A stretch of DNA of 64,000 nucleotides, from the NCBI RefSeq assembly GCF_024622045.1, contig NZ_JANKBP010000002.1; one strand, written 5' to 3'. Source of the stretch: Rodentibacter caecimuris (GTDB lineage: Bacteria; Pseudomonadota; Gammaproteobacteria; Enterobacterales; Pasteurellaceae). The notes under the pieces are model-generated. The model was given only the letters and a program-made list of their open reading frames with translations. It did not search any database and was not told the origin of the DNA. The position numbers and the translations under genes were made by a program. This document shows positions 18,876-28,127 of this stretch, in pieces (within the stretch, counting starts at the first letter, position 1; each line of letters opens with the position of its first letter).

Positions 18876-21800
18876 ATGACACAACCCCGTTTCGTCCATC
18901 TCCGTACACACAGTGATTTTTCCATGATTGATGGGATTGCCAAGGTAAAACCATTGATTAAAACCTGTGCGGAAAATAATATGGTGGCGATGGCACTGAC
19001 GGATTTCACCAATTTTTGTGGTGTCGTGCGTTTTTATGGGGAAGCATTGTCTGCCGGCATTAAACCGATTATTGGTGCGGATGTGCGAGTGCGTAGCGAG
19101 CTATGCGGTGATGAATTATTTGAGCTGACCTTACTTGCGAAAAATAATACGGGCTATAAAAATATCACACTGCTCTTATCGAAGGCTTACCAACGGGGCT
19201 ATGACGATTTGCCTTACATCGATCAAGATTGGTTGATCGAACACCGTGAGGGCGTGATTATTTTATCCGGCGGAACAAAAGGTGATGTGGGTAAAAAATT
19301 GTTGAAAGAAAATGCGGCGGAAACACAAAGTGCGGTCGGTTTTTACCAAGAATTTTTTCCTGATCATTTTTATCTGGCATTAACCCGAACCGGCAAGCCT
19401 GATGAAGAACGTTATATCAAAGCCGCTTGTGCCCTTGCGGAGACTCAACATTTACCCCTTGTGGCAACCAATGATGTTGTATTTTTAAAGTCGGATGATG
19501 CGGAAGCCCATGAAATCCGCGTGGCGATTCATGACGGCTATACCTTGGATGATCCCAAACGCCCTAAACTTTACACGACACAGCAGTATTTCCGTACTGA
19601 AGAGGAAATGTGTGCGTTATTTGCCGATATTCCTTCCGCCCTTGAAAACACCCTATTAATCGCACAGCGTTGCAGTGTTACCTTGCGCCTTGGGCAATAT
19701 TTCTTACCGCAATTCCCAACGGGGAAACTGAGTACGGAAGATTATTTGGTGATGAAATCGAAAGAGGGCTTGGAAGAACGGTTGGCGTTTTTATTTCCCG
19801 ATGAAAAAGTGCGGTCGGAAAAACGTGCGGAATATGATGAACGTTTGCAAGTAGAACTTGATGTAATTAACCAAATGGGGTTTCCCGGTTACTTTTTGAT
19901 CGTGATGGAGTTTATTCAATGGTCGAAAGATAATGATATTCCCGTGGGGCCGGGACGGGGTTCTGGTGCGGGGTCATTGGTGGCGTATGCGTTAAAAATT
20001 ACCGATCTCGATCCCTTAGAATTTGATTTGCTTTTTGAACGTTTCTTAAACCCTGAACGTGTCTCCATGCCCGATTTTGACGTGGATTTCTGTATGGACG
20101 GACGGGATCGTGTGATTGAGCACGTAGCGGACACCTATGGGCGTGGTGCGGTATCACAAATTATTACTTTCGGTACGATGGCGGCGAAGGCGGTGATTCG
20201 CGATGTCGGGCGGGTATTGGGGCACCCCTACGGTTTTGTGGATCGCATTTCTAAATTGATTCCGCCCGATCCGGGCATGACACTTGCCAAGGCCTTTGAG
20301 ATTGAGCCACAATTACAAGCCGCCTATGACAGCGATGAGGAAGTGCAAGCGCTGATTGATATGGCACGCAAGCTGGAGGGCGTAACCCGAAATGCCGGTA
20401 AGCATGCCGGTGGTGTAGTGATTTCACCTACTTTAATTACCGATTTTGCCCCGCTTTATTGTGATAGTGAAGGCCTTCACCCGGTAACCCACTTTGATAA
20501 AAATGATGTGGAATATGCCGGTTTAGTCAAATTTGACTTCTTGGGATTACGCACCCTCACCATCATCAAATGGGCGTTGGATATGGTCAATGCCCGTATG
20601 GCACGGGAAGGCAAACCCATGGTGGATATTGCTTCGATTCCGTTGGATGATCCGGATTCTTTCGAATTGCTCAAACGTTCCGAAACGACAGCCGTATTCC
20701 AGTTGGAATCGCGCGGTATGAAAGATTTGATTAAACGCCTACAACCGGACTGTTTTGAAGATATTATCGCGTTGGTGGCACTGTTTCGCCCCGGCCCGCT
20801 GCAATCGGGGATGGTGGATAACTTTATCGACCGTAAACACGGCCGTGAAGAGGTTTCTTATCCCGATGCGAATTATCAGCACGAAAGTCTGAAACCGATT
20901 TTGGAGCCTACCTATGGCATTATTTTGTATCAAGAGCAAGTCATGCAAATTGCACAGGTTCTTGCCGGCTATACATTAGGCGGCGCGGATTTATTGCGAC
21001 GGGCAATGGGTAAGAAAAAACCGGAAGAAATGGCGAAACAACGTTCTGTTTTTGAACAAGGCGCGATCAAAAACGGTGTTGACGGCGAACTTGCGATGAA
21101 GATTTTCGATTTGGTGGAAAAATTCGCCGGTTATGGCTTTAATAAATCCCACTCGGCAGCCTATGCACTGGTTTCTTATCAAACACTTTGGTTGAAAACC
21201 CATTTCCCGGCGGAATTTATGGCGGCGGTGATGACATCGGAAATGGACAATACCGATAAAATTGTCGGTTTGTACGATGAATGTTTGCGAATGGGATTAA
21301 AAGTTACCCCACCGGATATTAATGTGGGTAAACATCATTTCAGTGTGAATGAAAACGGTGAAATCGTCTATGGTATCGGTGCGATTAAAGGCGTGGGAGA
21401 AGGCCCGATTGAGGCATTGGTTAGTGCACGGAATGAAGGCGGGTTTTTTAAAGATTTATTTGACCTGTGTGCCCGTGTCGATTTGAAAAAAATCAATCGG
21501 CGCACCTTTGAAAGCCTGATTATGTCCGGCGCATTTGATAAATTGGGGCCGCACCGTGCCGCACTGGCTAAAAATTTAGAAGATGCCCTTAAAGCATCCG
21601 ATCAACATGCCAAAGATGAAGCGATGGGGCAATCGGATATGTTCGGGGTGCTGACGGAAAGCCACGAAGAAGTGGAAAATGCTTACGCCAATACACCGCC
21701 TTACACGGAAAAGCAAATTTTAGACGGCGAACGAGAAACCCTAGGGCTTTATTTAAGCAGCCATCCGGTCAGCCGTTATTTAAAAGAGCTATCTCATTAC

Positions 21801-22352
21801 AGCTCAACCCGTTTAAAAGAACTGACACCGAATCGTCGCGGACAAATGAGTACGGCAGCTGGCTTAGTTGTTTCGTCGCGTATTGCGATTACCAAAAAGG
21901 GGAATCGACTGGGGATTGCGACATTAGATGATCGCTCGGGACGTTTAGATATTACGTTATTTGGCGAAAGTTTGGAGCAGTTTGGTGAAAAACTGCAAAA
22001 AGACACAGTAGTGGTGGTATCGGGGCAAGTGAGTTTTGATGATTTTTCCGGCGGTTTAAAAATGACCGTACGGGATATGATGACGTTAGATGAAGCCCGC
22101 TCCCGCTATGCAAAATCCCTTGCCATTAGTTTATCGGACGAACAAATCACGCCGGTGTTTATTAAACAACTGAAACAAATGCTTGAACCGGTTAGCGGCG
22201 GAACGTTACCGATCAATGTGTATTATCAAAGCGCAAAAGGCAGAGCGTTGCTACGTCTTGGCGTTCAGTGGTCGATTACCCCGACCGATGAAATTTTAAC
22301 GGAATTAGCCAATATGTTAGGCGAAAGTGCGGTTGAGTTGGAGTTCGGATAA
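18876..22352 (+). CDS. dnaE: DNA polymerase III alpha subunit
   Basis: 1158 residues, typical of proteobacterial DnaE. In order: PHP domain at the N-terminus (HLRTHSDFSMIDG), palm with the catalytic PDFDVDFC (D400 and D402), fingers (YQEQVMQIAQVLAGY), tandem helix-hairpin-helix region and an OB-fold domain near residue 990. It lacks the proofreading exonuclease, which DnaQ supplies. AAGGA precedes the ATG. Uptake signals at about 19328, 19807 and 22325 lie inside the coding region, consistent with long residence in this lineage. It appears monocistronic; def begins 93 bp downstream. Confidence 0.98.
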   Translation: MTQPRFVHLRTHSDFSMIDGIAKVKPLIKTCAENNMVAMALTDFTNFCGVVRFYGEALSAGIKPIIGADVRVRSELCGDELFELTLLAKNNTGYKNITLLLSKAYQRGYDDLPYIDQDWLIEHREGVIILSGGTKGDVGKKLLKENAAETQSAVGFYQEFFPDHFYLALTRTGKPDEERYIKAACALAETQHLPLVATNDVVFLKSDDAEAHEIRVAIHDGYTLDDPKRPKLYTTQQYFRTEEEMCALFADIPSALENTLLIAQRCSVTLRLGQYFLPQFPTGKLSTEDYLVMKSKEGLEERLAFLFPDEKVRSEKRAEYDERLQVELDVINQMGFPGYFLIVMEFIQWSKDNDIPVGPGRGSGAGSLVAYALKITDLDPLEFDLLFERFLNPERVSMPDFDVDFCMDGRDRVIEHVADTYGRGAVSQIITFGTMAAKAVIRDVGRVLGHPYGFVDRISKLIPPDPGMTLAKAFEIEPQLQAAYDSDEEVQALIDMARKLEGVTRNAGKHAGGVVISPTLITDFAPLYCDSEGLHPVTHFDKNDVEYAGLVKFDFLGLRTLTIIKWALDMVNARMAREGKPMVDIASIPLDDPDSFELLKRSETTAVFQLESRGMKDLIKRLQPDCFEDIIALVALFRPGPLQSGMVDNFIDRKHGREEVSYPDANYQHESLKPILEPTYGIILYQEQVMQIAQVLAGYTLGGADLLRRAMGKKKPEEMAKQRSVFEQGAIKNGVDGELAMKIFDLVEKFAGYGFNKSHSAAYALVSYQTLWLKTHFPAEFMAAVMTSEMDNTDKIVGLYDECLRMGLKVTPPDINVGKHHFSVNENGEIVYGIGAIKGVGEGPIEALVSARNEGGFFKDLFDLCARVDLKKINRRTFESLIMSGAFDKLGPHRAALAKNLEDALKASDQHAKDEAMGQSDMFGVLTESHEEVENAYANTPPYTEKQILDGERETLGLYLSSHPVSRYLKELSHYSSTRLKELTPNRRGQMSTAAGLVVSSRIAITKKGNRLGIATLDDRSGRLDITLFGESLEQFGEKLQKDTVVVVSGQVSFDDFSGGLKMTVRDMMTLDEARSRYAKSLAISLSDEQITPVFIKQLKQMLEPVSGGTLPINVYYQSAKGRALLRLGVQWSITPTDEILTELANMLGESAVELEFG

Positions 22353-22445
22353 CGGAACTCTTACCAATCATCCAAATTAAGGACAGACAGAGCTTCCTGT
22401 GCTACAATTGCGCAACGAATTGCAATTTAAAAAATAAGAGAAATT

Positions 22446-22955
22446 ATGACCGCACTTAATGTATTAATTTATCCTGACGAACACTTAAAAGTCGTTTGTG
22501 AACCTGTTTCCGAAGTCAATGATGCTATTCGCAAAATTGTCGATGATATGTTTGATACCATGTATCAACAGGAAGGCATTGGGTTAGCCGCACCGCAAGT
22601 GGATATCTTACAACGTATTATTACCATTGATATTGAGGGAGATAAACAAAATCAATTGGTATTGATTAATCCGGAAATTTTGGCGTCAGAAGGCGAAACC
22701 GGTATTGAAGAAGGCTGTTTATCCATTCCAGGTGTGCGTGCGCTTGTGCCTCGGAAAGAAAAAGTGACGGTGAAAGCCCTTGATCGTGACGGTAACGAAT
22801 TTACCTTAAATGCAGACGGCTTACTCGCCATTTGTATTCAACACGAAATTGATCACCTCAACGGGATTTTGTTTGTGGATTATCTTTCCCCTCTTAAACG
22901 CCAACGCATTAAAGAAAAATTAGTAAAATACAAAAAGCAACTGGCAAAACAATAA
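22446..22955 (+). CDS. def: Peptide deformylase
   Basis: 169 residues. Removes the formyl group from the initiator Met of nascent proteins using a metal ion. All three motifs are present: GIGLAAPQ (44-51), EGCLSIPG with metal ligand C91, and HEIDH (133-137) with two His ligands and the catalytic Glu. The first codons after ATG coincide with an uptake-signal core (ACCGCACTT at 22449), so residues 2-4 are encoded by the signal. def is followed by fmt, the usual pair that manages formylation. Confidence 0.98.
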   Translation: MTALNVLIYPDEHLKVVCEPVSEVNDAIRKIVDDMFDTMYQQEGIGLAAPQVDILQRIITIDIEGDKQNQLVLINPEILASEGETGIEEGCLSIPGVRALVPRKEKVTVKALDRDGNEFTLNADGLLAICIQHEIDHLNGILFVDYLSPLKRQRIKEKLVKYKKQLAKQ

Positions 22956-22958
22956 CGA

Positions 22959-22986
22959 AAAATGCGGTTAATTTTGACCGCATTTT
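22959..22986. terminator. Hairpin between def and fmt
   Basis: AAAATGCGGT (22959-22968) pairs with ACCGCATTTT (22977-22986). This is a degenerate uptake-signal pair (A for the G of AAGTGC). The short T-run makes it a weak terminator or attenuator inside the def-fmt-rsmB cluster. Confidence 0.55.
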
Positions 22987-23035
22987 ACTTTCTCTCTCGT
23001 AATCGGGAATATTCTTAAACATAACGCAGAACATG

Positions 23036-23992
23036 ATGAAACCACTCAATATTATCTTCGCAGGTACGCCTGATTTTGCCGCCCAGCATTTACAAGCCTT
23101 AATCAATTCTCAACATAATGTGATCGCGGTTTATACGCAGCCCGATAAACCGGCTGGGCGAGGCAAAAAATTACAGGTGAGTCCGGTAAAACAGCTTGCC
23201 GAACAACATCATATTCCTGTTTATCAGCCTAAATCTTTACGTAAAGAAGAGGCGCAACTTGAATTAAAGGCATTAAATGCCGATGTAATGGTCGTAGTGG
23301 CGTATGGCTTAATTTTGCCGAAAGCGATTCTGGATGCACCGCGTTTAGGCTGTTTAAATGTGCACGGTTCTATTTTGCCGCGTTGGCGTGGTGCCGCACC
23401 GATTCAGCGTGCGATTTGGGCGGGCGATGTTCAAACCGGTGTGACCATTATGCAAATGGATGAGGGGCTAGATACCGGTGATATGTTGCATAAAGTTTAT
23501 TGTGATATTTTACCGACAGAAACCTCCGCCGGTCTTTATGATAAATTGGCGAAATTAGCACCGTCGGCATTAATTGAGGTGCTTGATCAGCTTGAAAATG
23601 GAAAATTTATCGCTGAAAAACAAGATAATAGCCAAAGCAATTATGCGGATAAACTTTCCAAACAGGAAGCCGAGTTGGATTGGTCTCTTTCCGCAGCACA
23701 ACTTGAACGGAATATTCGGGCATTCAACCCTTGGCCGATGGCTTATTTCAGCACGACGGATCAAGCGGGCAATTCGCAAACCTTAAAAGTGTATCAAGCG
23801 GAAGTATTGCCCCATCAAGATAAACCGGCGGGTATGATTCTGTGTGCGGATAAAACTGGTATTCAAATTGCCACGGCTGAAGGTGTGCTGAATATTCTGC
23901 AATTGCAACCGGCAGGTAAAAAGCCGATGTCGGCACAGGATTTGTTAAACGGACGGGCAGATTGGTTTCCTGTCGGTAAGGTGTTAGCCTAA
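23036..23992 (+). CDS. fmt: Methionyl-tRNA formyltransferase
   Basis: 318 residues. Formylates initiator Met-tRNA with 10-formyl-tetrahydrofolate. The catalytic region LNVHGSILPRWRGAAPIQRAI near residue 105 and the downstream DTGDML are intact, as is the C-terminal OB-like domain. Two adjacent ATGs (23033 and 23036) are possible; the second matches the H. influenzae N-terminus. Its stop overlaps the rsmB start by one base (TAATG), indicating translational coupling. Confidence 0.97.
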   Translation: MKPLNIIFAGTPDFAAQHLQALINSQHNVIAVYTQPDKPAGRGKKLQVSPVKQLAEQHHIPVYQPKSLRKEEAQLELKALNADVMVVVAYGLILPKAILDAPRLGCLNVHGSILPRWRGAAPIQRAIWAGDVQTGVTIMQMDEGLDTGDMLHKVYCDILPTETSAGLYDKLAKLAPSALIEVLDQLENGKFIAEKQDNSQSNYADKLSKQEAELDWSLSAAQLERNIRAFNPWPMAYFSTTDQAGNSQTLKVYQAEVLPHQDKPAGMILCADKTGIQIATAEGVLNILQLQPAGKKPMSAQDLLNGRADWFPVGKVLA

Positions 23993-25362
23993 TGAAAGTT
24001 CAACGTTCATCTCAAAAACCGAGAAAAAATCAGCCGATGAAAAAAACACGGGAAAAATCAACCGCACTTTCCACAAGAGCGGTTGCCGCACAGATCATTT
24101 TACAAGTGCTTGATGAAGGGAAATCCCTTTCCGGCTTAATTCCTGCCGTACAGAACAGCGTAAAAATACAAGATCTCCCGCTCCTGCAAGAAATTTGTTT
24201 TGGCGTATGTCGTGTACTGCCTCGTTTGGAGCAAATCATCCAACGTCTTGTGGATAAACCGCTCAAAGGCAAAACCCGCATTGTGCATTGTTTGTTACTG
24301 GTCGGGCTGTATCAACTTCTCTATATGCGTGTCCCTGCGCATGCTGCGGTTGATGAGGTGGTGAATGCAACAAAAACGTTGAAATCGGATAGTTTTCGAG
24401 GGTTGGTGAACGGCGTGCTACGTCGTTTTTTGCGTGAACAAGAAAGTATTTTGGCGCAAGTGGATAAACATTGGCAAACATTGCACCCTGAATGGTTTGT
24501 GAATAAATTGAAAAAGGCTTATCCAACTTGGCGTGAAATCATTGAGGCGAATAATCAAAAACCGCCAATGTGGTTGCGGGTTAATTCACAACAAAACAGC
24601 ACGGAAAATTACCGCACTTTATTGGCAGAATCGGAAATTGAGGCAGAAAACGGGATTCATCCCAATGCGCTACGTCTCAGCTCGCCTATTGCAGTACAAA
24701 AATTACCCCGGTTTGCGGAAGGCGTAGTAACGGTACAGGATGTCAGCGCACAATGGGCGGCAACCTTGCTTGAGCCGCAAAATGATGAGTGGATTTTAGA
24801 TGCCTGTGCCGCCCCCGGAGGGAAAACGACGCATATTTTAGAACTTGCTCCACGAGCGAAAGTCATCGCGTTGGATATTGAAGCACAGCGTTTGAGCCGG
24901 GTGGAAGAAAACTTGGCACGTTTAAACCAACAGGCAATTGTAGTTTGCGGTGATGCGACTAAACCGGATCAATGGCTGGCAGAAATTGGACAAAGTGCGG
25001 TGAAATTTGACCGTATTTTACTTGATGCGCCTTGTTCCGCCACCGGTGTTATCCGCCGTCACCCTGATATTAAATGGCTACGCCAAGAAACGGACATTGC
25101 ACAACTTGTGGCATTACAAAAAAGTATCTTAAAAGCCCTTTGGGCGAAATTGAAACCGAATGGCATTTTATTGTATGCCACCTGTTCCGTTTTAGCTGAA
25201 GAAAATCGCGAGCAAATTGCCGCGTTTCTCGCAGAACAACATGATGCCGAATTACTGCCGTTACCTTTCACCGATAATGAAAGTGCGGTCGGTTTTCAGT
25301 TTATTCCGCAGCAAAATGGCGGTGACGGGTTTTATTACGCAAAATTGCGTAAACGGGCATAA
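23992..25362 (+). CDS. rsmB: 16S rRNA m5C967 methyltransferase RsmB (Sun/Fmu)
   Basis: 456 residues. The N-terminal NusB-like RNA-binding domain (~20-170) is followed by the SAM-dependent methyltransferase domain. It shows DACAAPGGKTTHILEL near residue 270, and the catalytic cysteine pair of m5C enzymes in DAPCSATG near 345 and YATCS near 396. The frame begins at 23992, overlapping fmt. An in-frame ATG at 24037 gives the more usual N-terminus MKKTREKST, so the first 15 residues are uncertain. Three uptake signals lie within the gene. Confidence 0.95.
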   Translation: MKVQRSSQKPRKNQPMKKTREKSTALSTRAVAAQIILQVLDEGKSLSGLIPAVQNSVKIQDLPLLQEICFGVCRVLPRLEQIIQRLVDKPLKGKTRIVHCLLLVGLYQLLYMRVPAHAAVDEVVNATKTLKSDSFRGLVNGVLRRFLREQESILAQVDKHWQTLHPEWFVNKLKKAYPTWREIIEANNQKPPMWLRVNSQQNSTENYRTLLAESEIEAENGIHPNALRLSSPIAVQKLPRFAEGVVTVQDVSAQWAATLLEPQNDEWILDACAAPGGKTTHILELAPRAKVIALDIEAQRLSRVEENLARLNQQAIVVCGDATKPDQWLAEIGQSAVKFDRILLDAPCSATGVIRRHPDIKWLRQETDIAQLVALQKSILKALWAKLKPNGILLYATCSVLAEENREQIAAFLAEQHDAELLPLPFTDNESAVGFQFIPQQNGGDGFYYAKLRKRA

Positions 25363-25377
25363 ACCAAGGGGGCGATA

Positions 25378-26184
25378 GTGTTTCCTCATATTGATGTGAT
25401 TATTCCCTGCTATAACGTGGAAAAAACATTAACACGGGCGGTGGAATCTGTTTTGAGTCAACCTTATTTAGGCAAAATTTGGTTGGTTGATGATGCCTCG
25501 ACCGATGGTACGCTTGCGTTGGCGAATCACTTTGCCGCACAGTATCCGGAACGGATTTTTGTCGAGTCAATGAGTAAAAACGGCGGTGTTGCAAAGGCAC
25601 GAAATTGGGGCGCATTGCAATCCACCAACGAACTGATCGCTTTTTTGGATGCGGACGATGCCTATGAGCAAGGCGCATTAGAAGTGGCGGCGGCAACCTT
25701 TCATTTTCAGCCGGATACTTCGTTGGTACGTTTAGCCTTAAAACCGATAGGGTTGGCGACTCGTTATGCCGAACACCCTAATTTTGATTTTGCTTGGCAG
25801 CATATGAGAATGACCTGTGGTGGAAATGTGGTGTTTCGCCGTGCTTTTTTCTTGGCTTGCGGCGGATTTCCGCAGCATGCGTTATTCCGAGAATTAGGCG
25901 GTGAAGACGGCGCACTGGGTATTGCAACCACAAAAATTGCGAAAGTGGCAACCCTATTTGATGAGGCGGGCGTGTTACATTATTGCCGTGACGGTATGCA
26001 CGCAGAGCGCTTACTGGATGCGGTTTTATTTCAAAAAATCGATGAACAGATCAGCGAAGAGAAAATGGCGCAAGCCAATGCAGTCACGGATGAAATCTGT
26101 CGCCAAGTGAATGCGTTAAAGTGCGGTCTAAATTCGGTGAAAATCGGAATTCAACCTCTGATCTTAACAAGGAGTGAGGCATGA
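25378..26184 (+). CDS. Family 2 glycosyltransferase
   Basis: 268 residues from a GTG start behind AAGGGGG. The GT-A fold signatures are clear: DVIIPCYNVEKTL at the N-terminus, LVDDASTDGT (nucleotide-sugar binding) near residue 37 and LDADDAYE near residue 88, the DXD-type metal site. The acceptor and sugar are unknown. It lies 15 bp after rsmB and overlaps trkA by four bases (ATGA), so it is translated in an operon with genes unrelated to glycan synthesis. From memory, H. influenzae has sun(rsmB) directly followed by trkA, so this gene would be an insertion. It has a USS near its 3' end (26115). Confidence 0.9.
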   Translation: MFPHIDVIIPCYNVEKTLTRAVESVLSQPYLGKIWLVDDASTDGTLALANHFAAQYPERIFVESMSKNGGVAKARNWGALQSTNELIAFLDADDAYEQGALEVAAATFHFQPDTSLVRLALKPIGLATRYAEHPNFDFAWQHMRMTCGGNVVFRRAFFLACGGFPQHALFRELGGEDGALGIATTKIAKVATLFDEAGVLHYCRDGMHAERLLDAVLFQKIDEQISEEKMAQANAVTDEICRQVNALKCGLNSVKIGIQPLILTRSEA

Positions 26185-27557
26185 AAATAATGATCCTGGG
26201 TGCCGGACAAGTGGGAACGACACTAGCGGAAAGTCTGGTCAGTGAAGATAATGATATTACCTTGGTGGATAATGAATCACCACGACTACAAGCGTTACAG
26301 GAAAAACATGATTTAAAAGTCGTGCAGGGTTCGCCTTCTTCCCCGAAAATCTTGCGTGATGCCGGGGCGGCAGATGCAGATTTAATGGTGGCGGTGACAT
26401 CATCGGATGAAATCAATATGGTGGCTTGCCAAATCGGCTATACGCTATTTAATACGCCGACACGTATTGCTCGTATTCGTAATTCGGAATATTTACGGGA
26501 AAAAGACAAGTTATTCAATGATGAAAATGTGCCTATCAGCCATTTGATTTCACCGGAAAATTTAGTCACGGATGAAATTACCCGGCTCATTGCTTATCCG
26601 GGGGCATTGCAAGTGGCGCATTTCGCTAAAAACCGTATCAGCGTGGTAGTAGTGAAAGCGTATTACGGCGGTGCATTGGTGGGGCATGCCTTGTCCGCTT
26701 TCAAAGAGCATATGCCGCATATTGAATTTCGTATTGTCTCGATTTTACGCAGTGACAAAACGATTCGTCCGCAAGGTTCGACAATTATTGAAGCCGGTGA
26801 TGAAATTACATTTATTTGTGCGACAGAGCATATTAAAGCGGTAATGAGTGAATTACAACGCCTCGAAAAACCTTATAAACGCGTGATGATTGTCGGTGGG
26901 GGTAATATTGCCGCCGGTGTAGCAAAACAATTGGAAGAGCATTGTACGGTAAAATTAATCGAGCGTAATGCGGAACGGGCGCAAGCCTTAGCGGAAAAAT
27001 TAGCGAAAACCTTGGTTTTTCACGGTGATGCTTCCGATCAAAACTTGTTGTTTGAAGAACATATTGAGCATGTTGATGTGTTTTTATCATTAAGCAGCGA
27101 CGATGAAGCCAATATTATGTCGGCATTGTTGGCAAAACGCTTAGGGGCAAAAAAAGCCATGGTGCTGATTCAGCGTATGGCGTATATCAGCCTAATTCAG
27201 GGCGGGACGATTGATATAGCCGTTTCTCCGCAGCAAGCGACAATTTCCGCTTTGTTGGGGTATGTGCGTAAAGGTGATGTGAAAAATGTAGCGAGCTTAC
27301 ATCATGGCGTTTCCGAGGCGATTGAAATTGTTGCCCACGGTGATTTGAATACTTCCAATATTGTGGGAAAAACGATTCGTCATATTCGTTTGCCTGCCGG
27401 TTGCATTATCGGTGCGATTTTACGCAATAATGAAGTGATTATCGGGCATAAAAATGTTGAAATTCAGGACGGTGACCATGTCATCGTATATTTAGGTGAT
27501 AAAAAAGCGGTTTCTGAAATCGAAAAGTTATTCCAACCAAGTTCGTTCTTTATCTAA
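26181..27557 (+). CDS. trkA: Trk potassium uptake system NAD-binding subunit TrkA
   Basis: 458 residues. Peripheral regulator of TrkG/TrkH potassium uptake. It has two tandem RCK modules, each a Rossmann NAD-binding lobe plus a TrkA-C lobe: GAGQVGTTLAE at residues 7-17 and MIVGGGNIAAGVAK near residue 236. The length and duplication are typical of TrkA. The ATG overlaps the stop of the glycosyltransferase gene. mscL follows, so two turgor-related genes are adjacent. Confidence 0.97.
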   Translation: MKIMILGAGQVGTTLAESLVSEDNDITLVDNESPRLQALQEKHDLKVVQGSPSSPKILRDAGAADADLMVAVTSSDEINMVACQIGYTLFNTPTRIARIRNSEYLREKDKLFNDENVPISHLISPENLVTDEITRLIAYPGALQVAHFAKNRISVVVVKAYYGGALVGHALSAFKEHMPHIEFRIVSILRSDKTIRPQGSTIIEAGDEITFICATEHIKAVMSELQRLEKPYKRVMIVGGGNIAAGVAKQLEEHCTVKLIERNAERAQALAEKLAKTLVFHGDASDQNLLFEEHIEHVDVFLSLSSDDEANIMSALLAKRLGAKKAMVLIQRMAYISLIQGGTIDIAVSPQQATISALLGYVRKGDVKNVASLHHGVSEAIEIVAHGDLNTSNIVGKTIRHIRLPAGCIIGAILRNNEVIIGHKNVEIQDGDHVIVYLGDKKAVSEIEKLFQPSSFFI

Positions 27558-27561
27558 AGGG

Positions 27562-27589
27562 TTTACTTTTTAACCAAAGAACATATAAT
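27562..27589 (+). promoter_or_regulatory. Probable mscL promoter
   Basis: TTTACT (27562-27567), 16 bp, TATAAT (27584-27589), just after the trkA stop and 37 bp before the mscL ATG. Confidence 0.6.
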
Positions 27590-27626
27590 ACGCCATGTCT
27601 TTAACTATAAGTAAAAGGAAAAACTT

Positions 27627-28016
27627 ATGAGCTTTATAAAGGAATTTCGTGAATTCGCGATGCGTGGCAATGTTGTTGATATGGCTGTCGGTGTTATTAT
27701 CGGTGGTGCGTTTGGCAAAATTGTAAGTTCACTTGTGGGTGATGTTGTGATGCCTGTACTGGGTATCTTAACCGGCGGCGTAGATTTTAAAGATTTAAAA
27801 TTTATTTTAGAACCGGCAAAAGGTGATATTCCGGCAGTAACATTGAACTACGGTATGTTTATTCAAAACGTCTTCGACTTCGTCATTATTGCATTTGCAA
27901 TTTTCTTAATGGTAAAAGGTATCAACAAATTGAAAAAACCGGTTGAAGCTGCACCGGCAGAACCTTCAAACGAAGAAAAATTACTTACTGAAATTCGTGA
28001 TTTGTTGAAAAAATAA
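27627..28016 (+). CDS. mscL: Large-conductance mechanosensitive channel MscL
   Basis: 129 residues, a normal length. Pentameric inner-membrane channel that opens under membrane tension to release osmolytes on hypo-osmotic shock. The N-terminal amphipathic helix MSFIKEFREFAMRGNV, pore helix TM1 (VVDMAVGVIIGGAFGKIVSS), TM2 (~70-100) and the C-terminal coiled-coil helix with EEKLLTEIRDLLKK are all recognisable. AAAAGGAAAAA precedes the start. Confidence 0.98.
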   Translation: MSFIKEFREFAMRGNVVDMAVGVIIGGAFGKIVSSLVGDVVMPVLGILTGGVDFKDLKFILEPAKGDIPAVTLNYGMFIQNVFDFVIIAFAIFLMVKGINKLKKPVEAAPAEPSNEEKLLTEIRDLLKK

Positions 28017-28036
28017 TTTATCTTAGAACAGAATAA

Positions 28037-28063
28037 AAAAGTTGGCCTATGCCAACTTTTTTA
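28037..28063. terminator. Bidirectional terminator between mscL and oppF
   Basis: AAAAGTTGGC / GCCAACTTTT with a 4-base loop and T residues on the plus side and A residues on the other. It ends both converging transcription units. Confidence 0.9.
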
Positions 28064-28127
28064 TTTTCTATGTTAGAGCAAAAGCAAGTTAAAAAAATAG
28101 CAAATTTTTCTATCGCACTTTTGCCTA

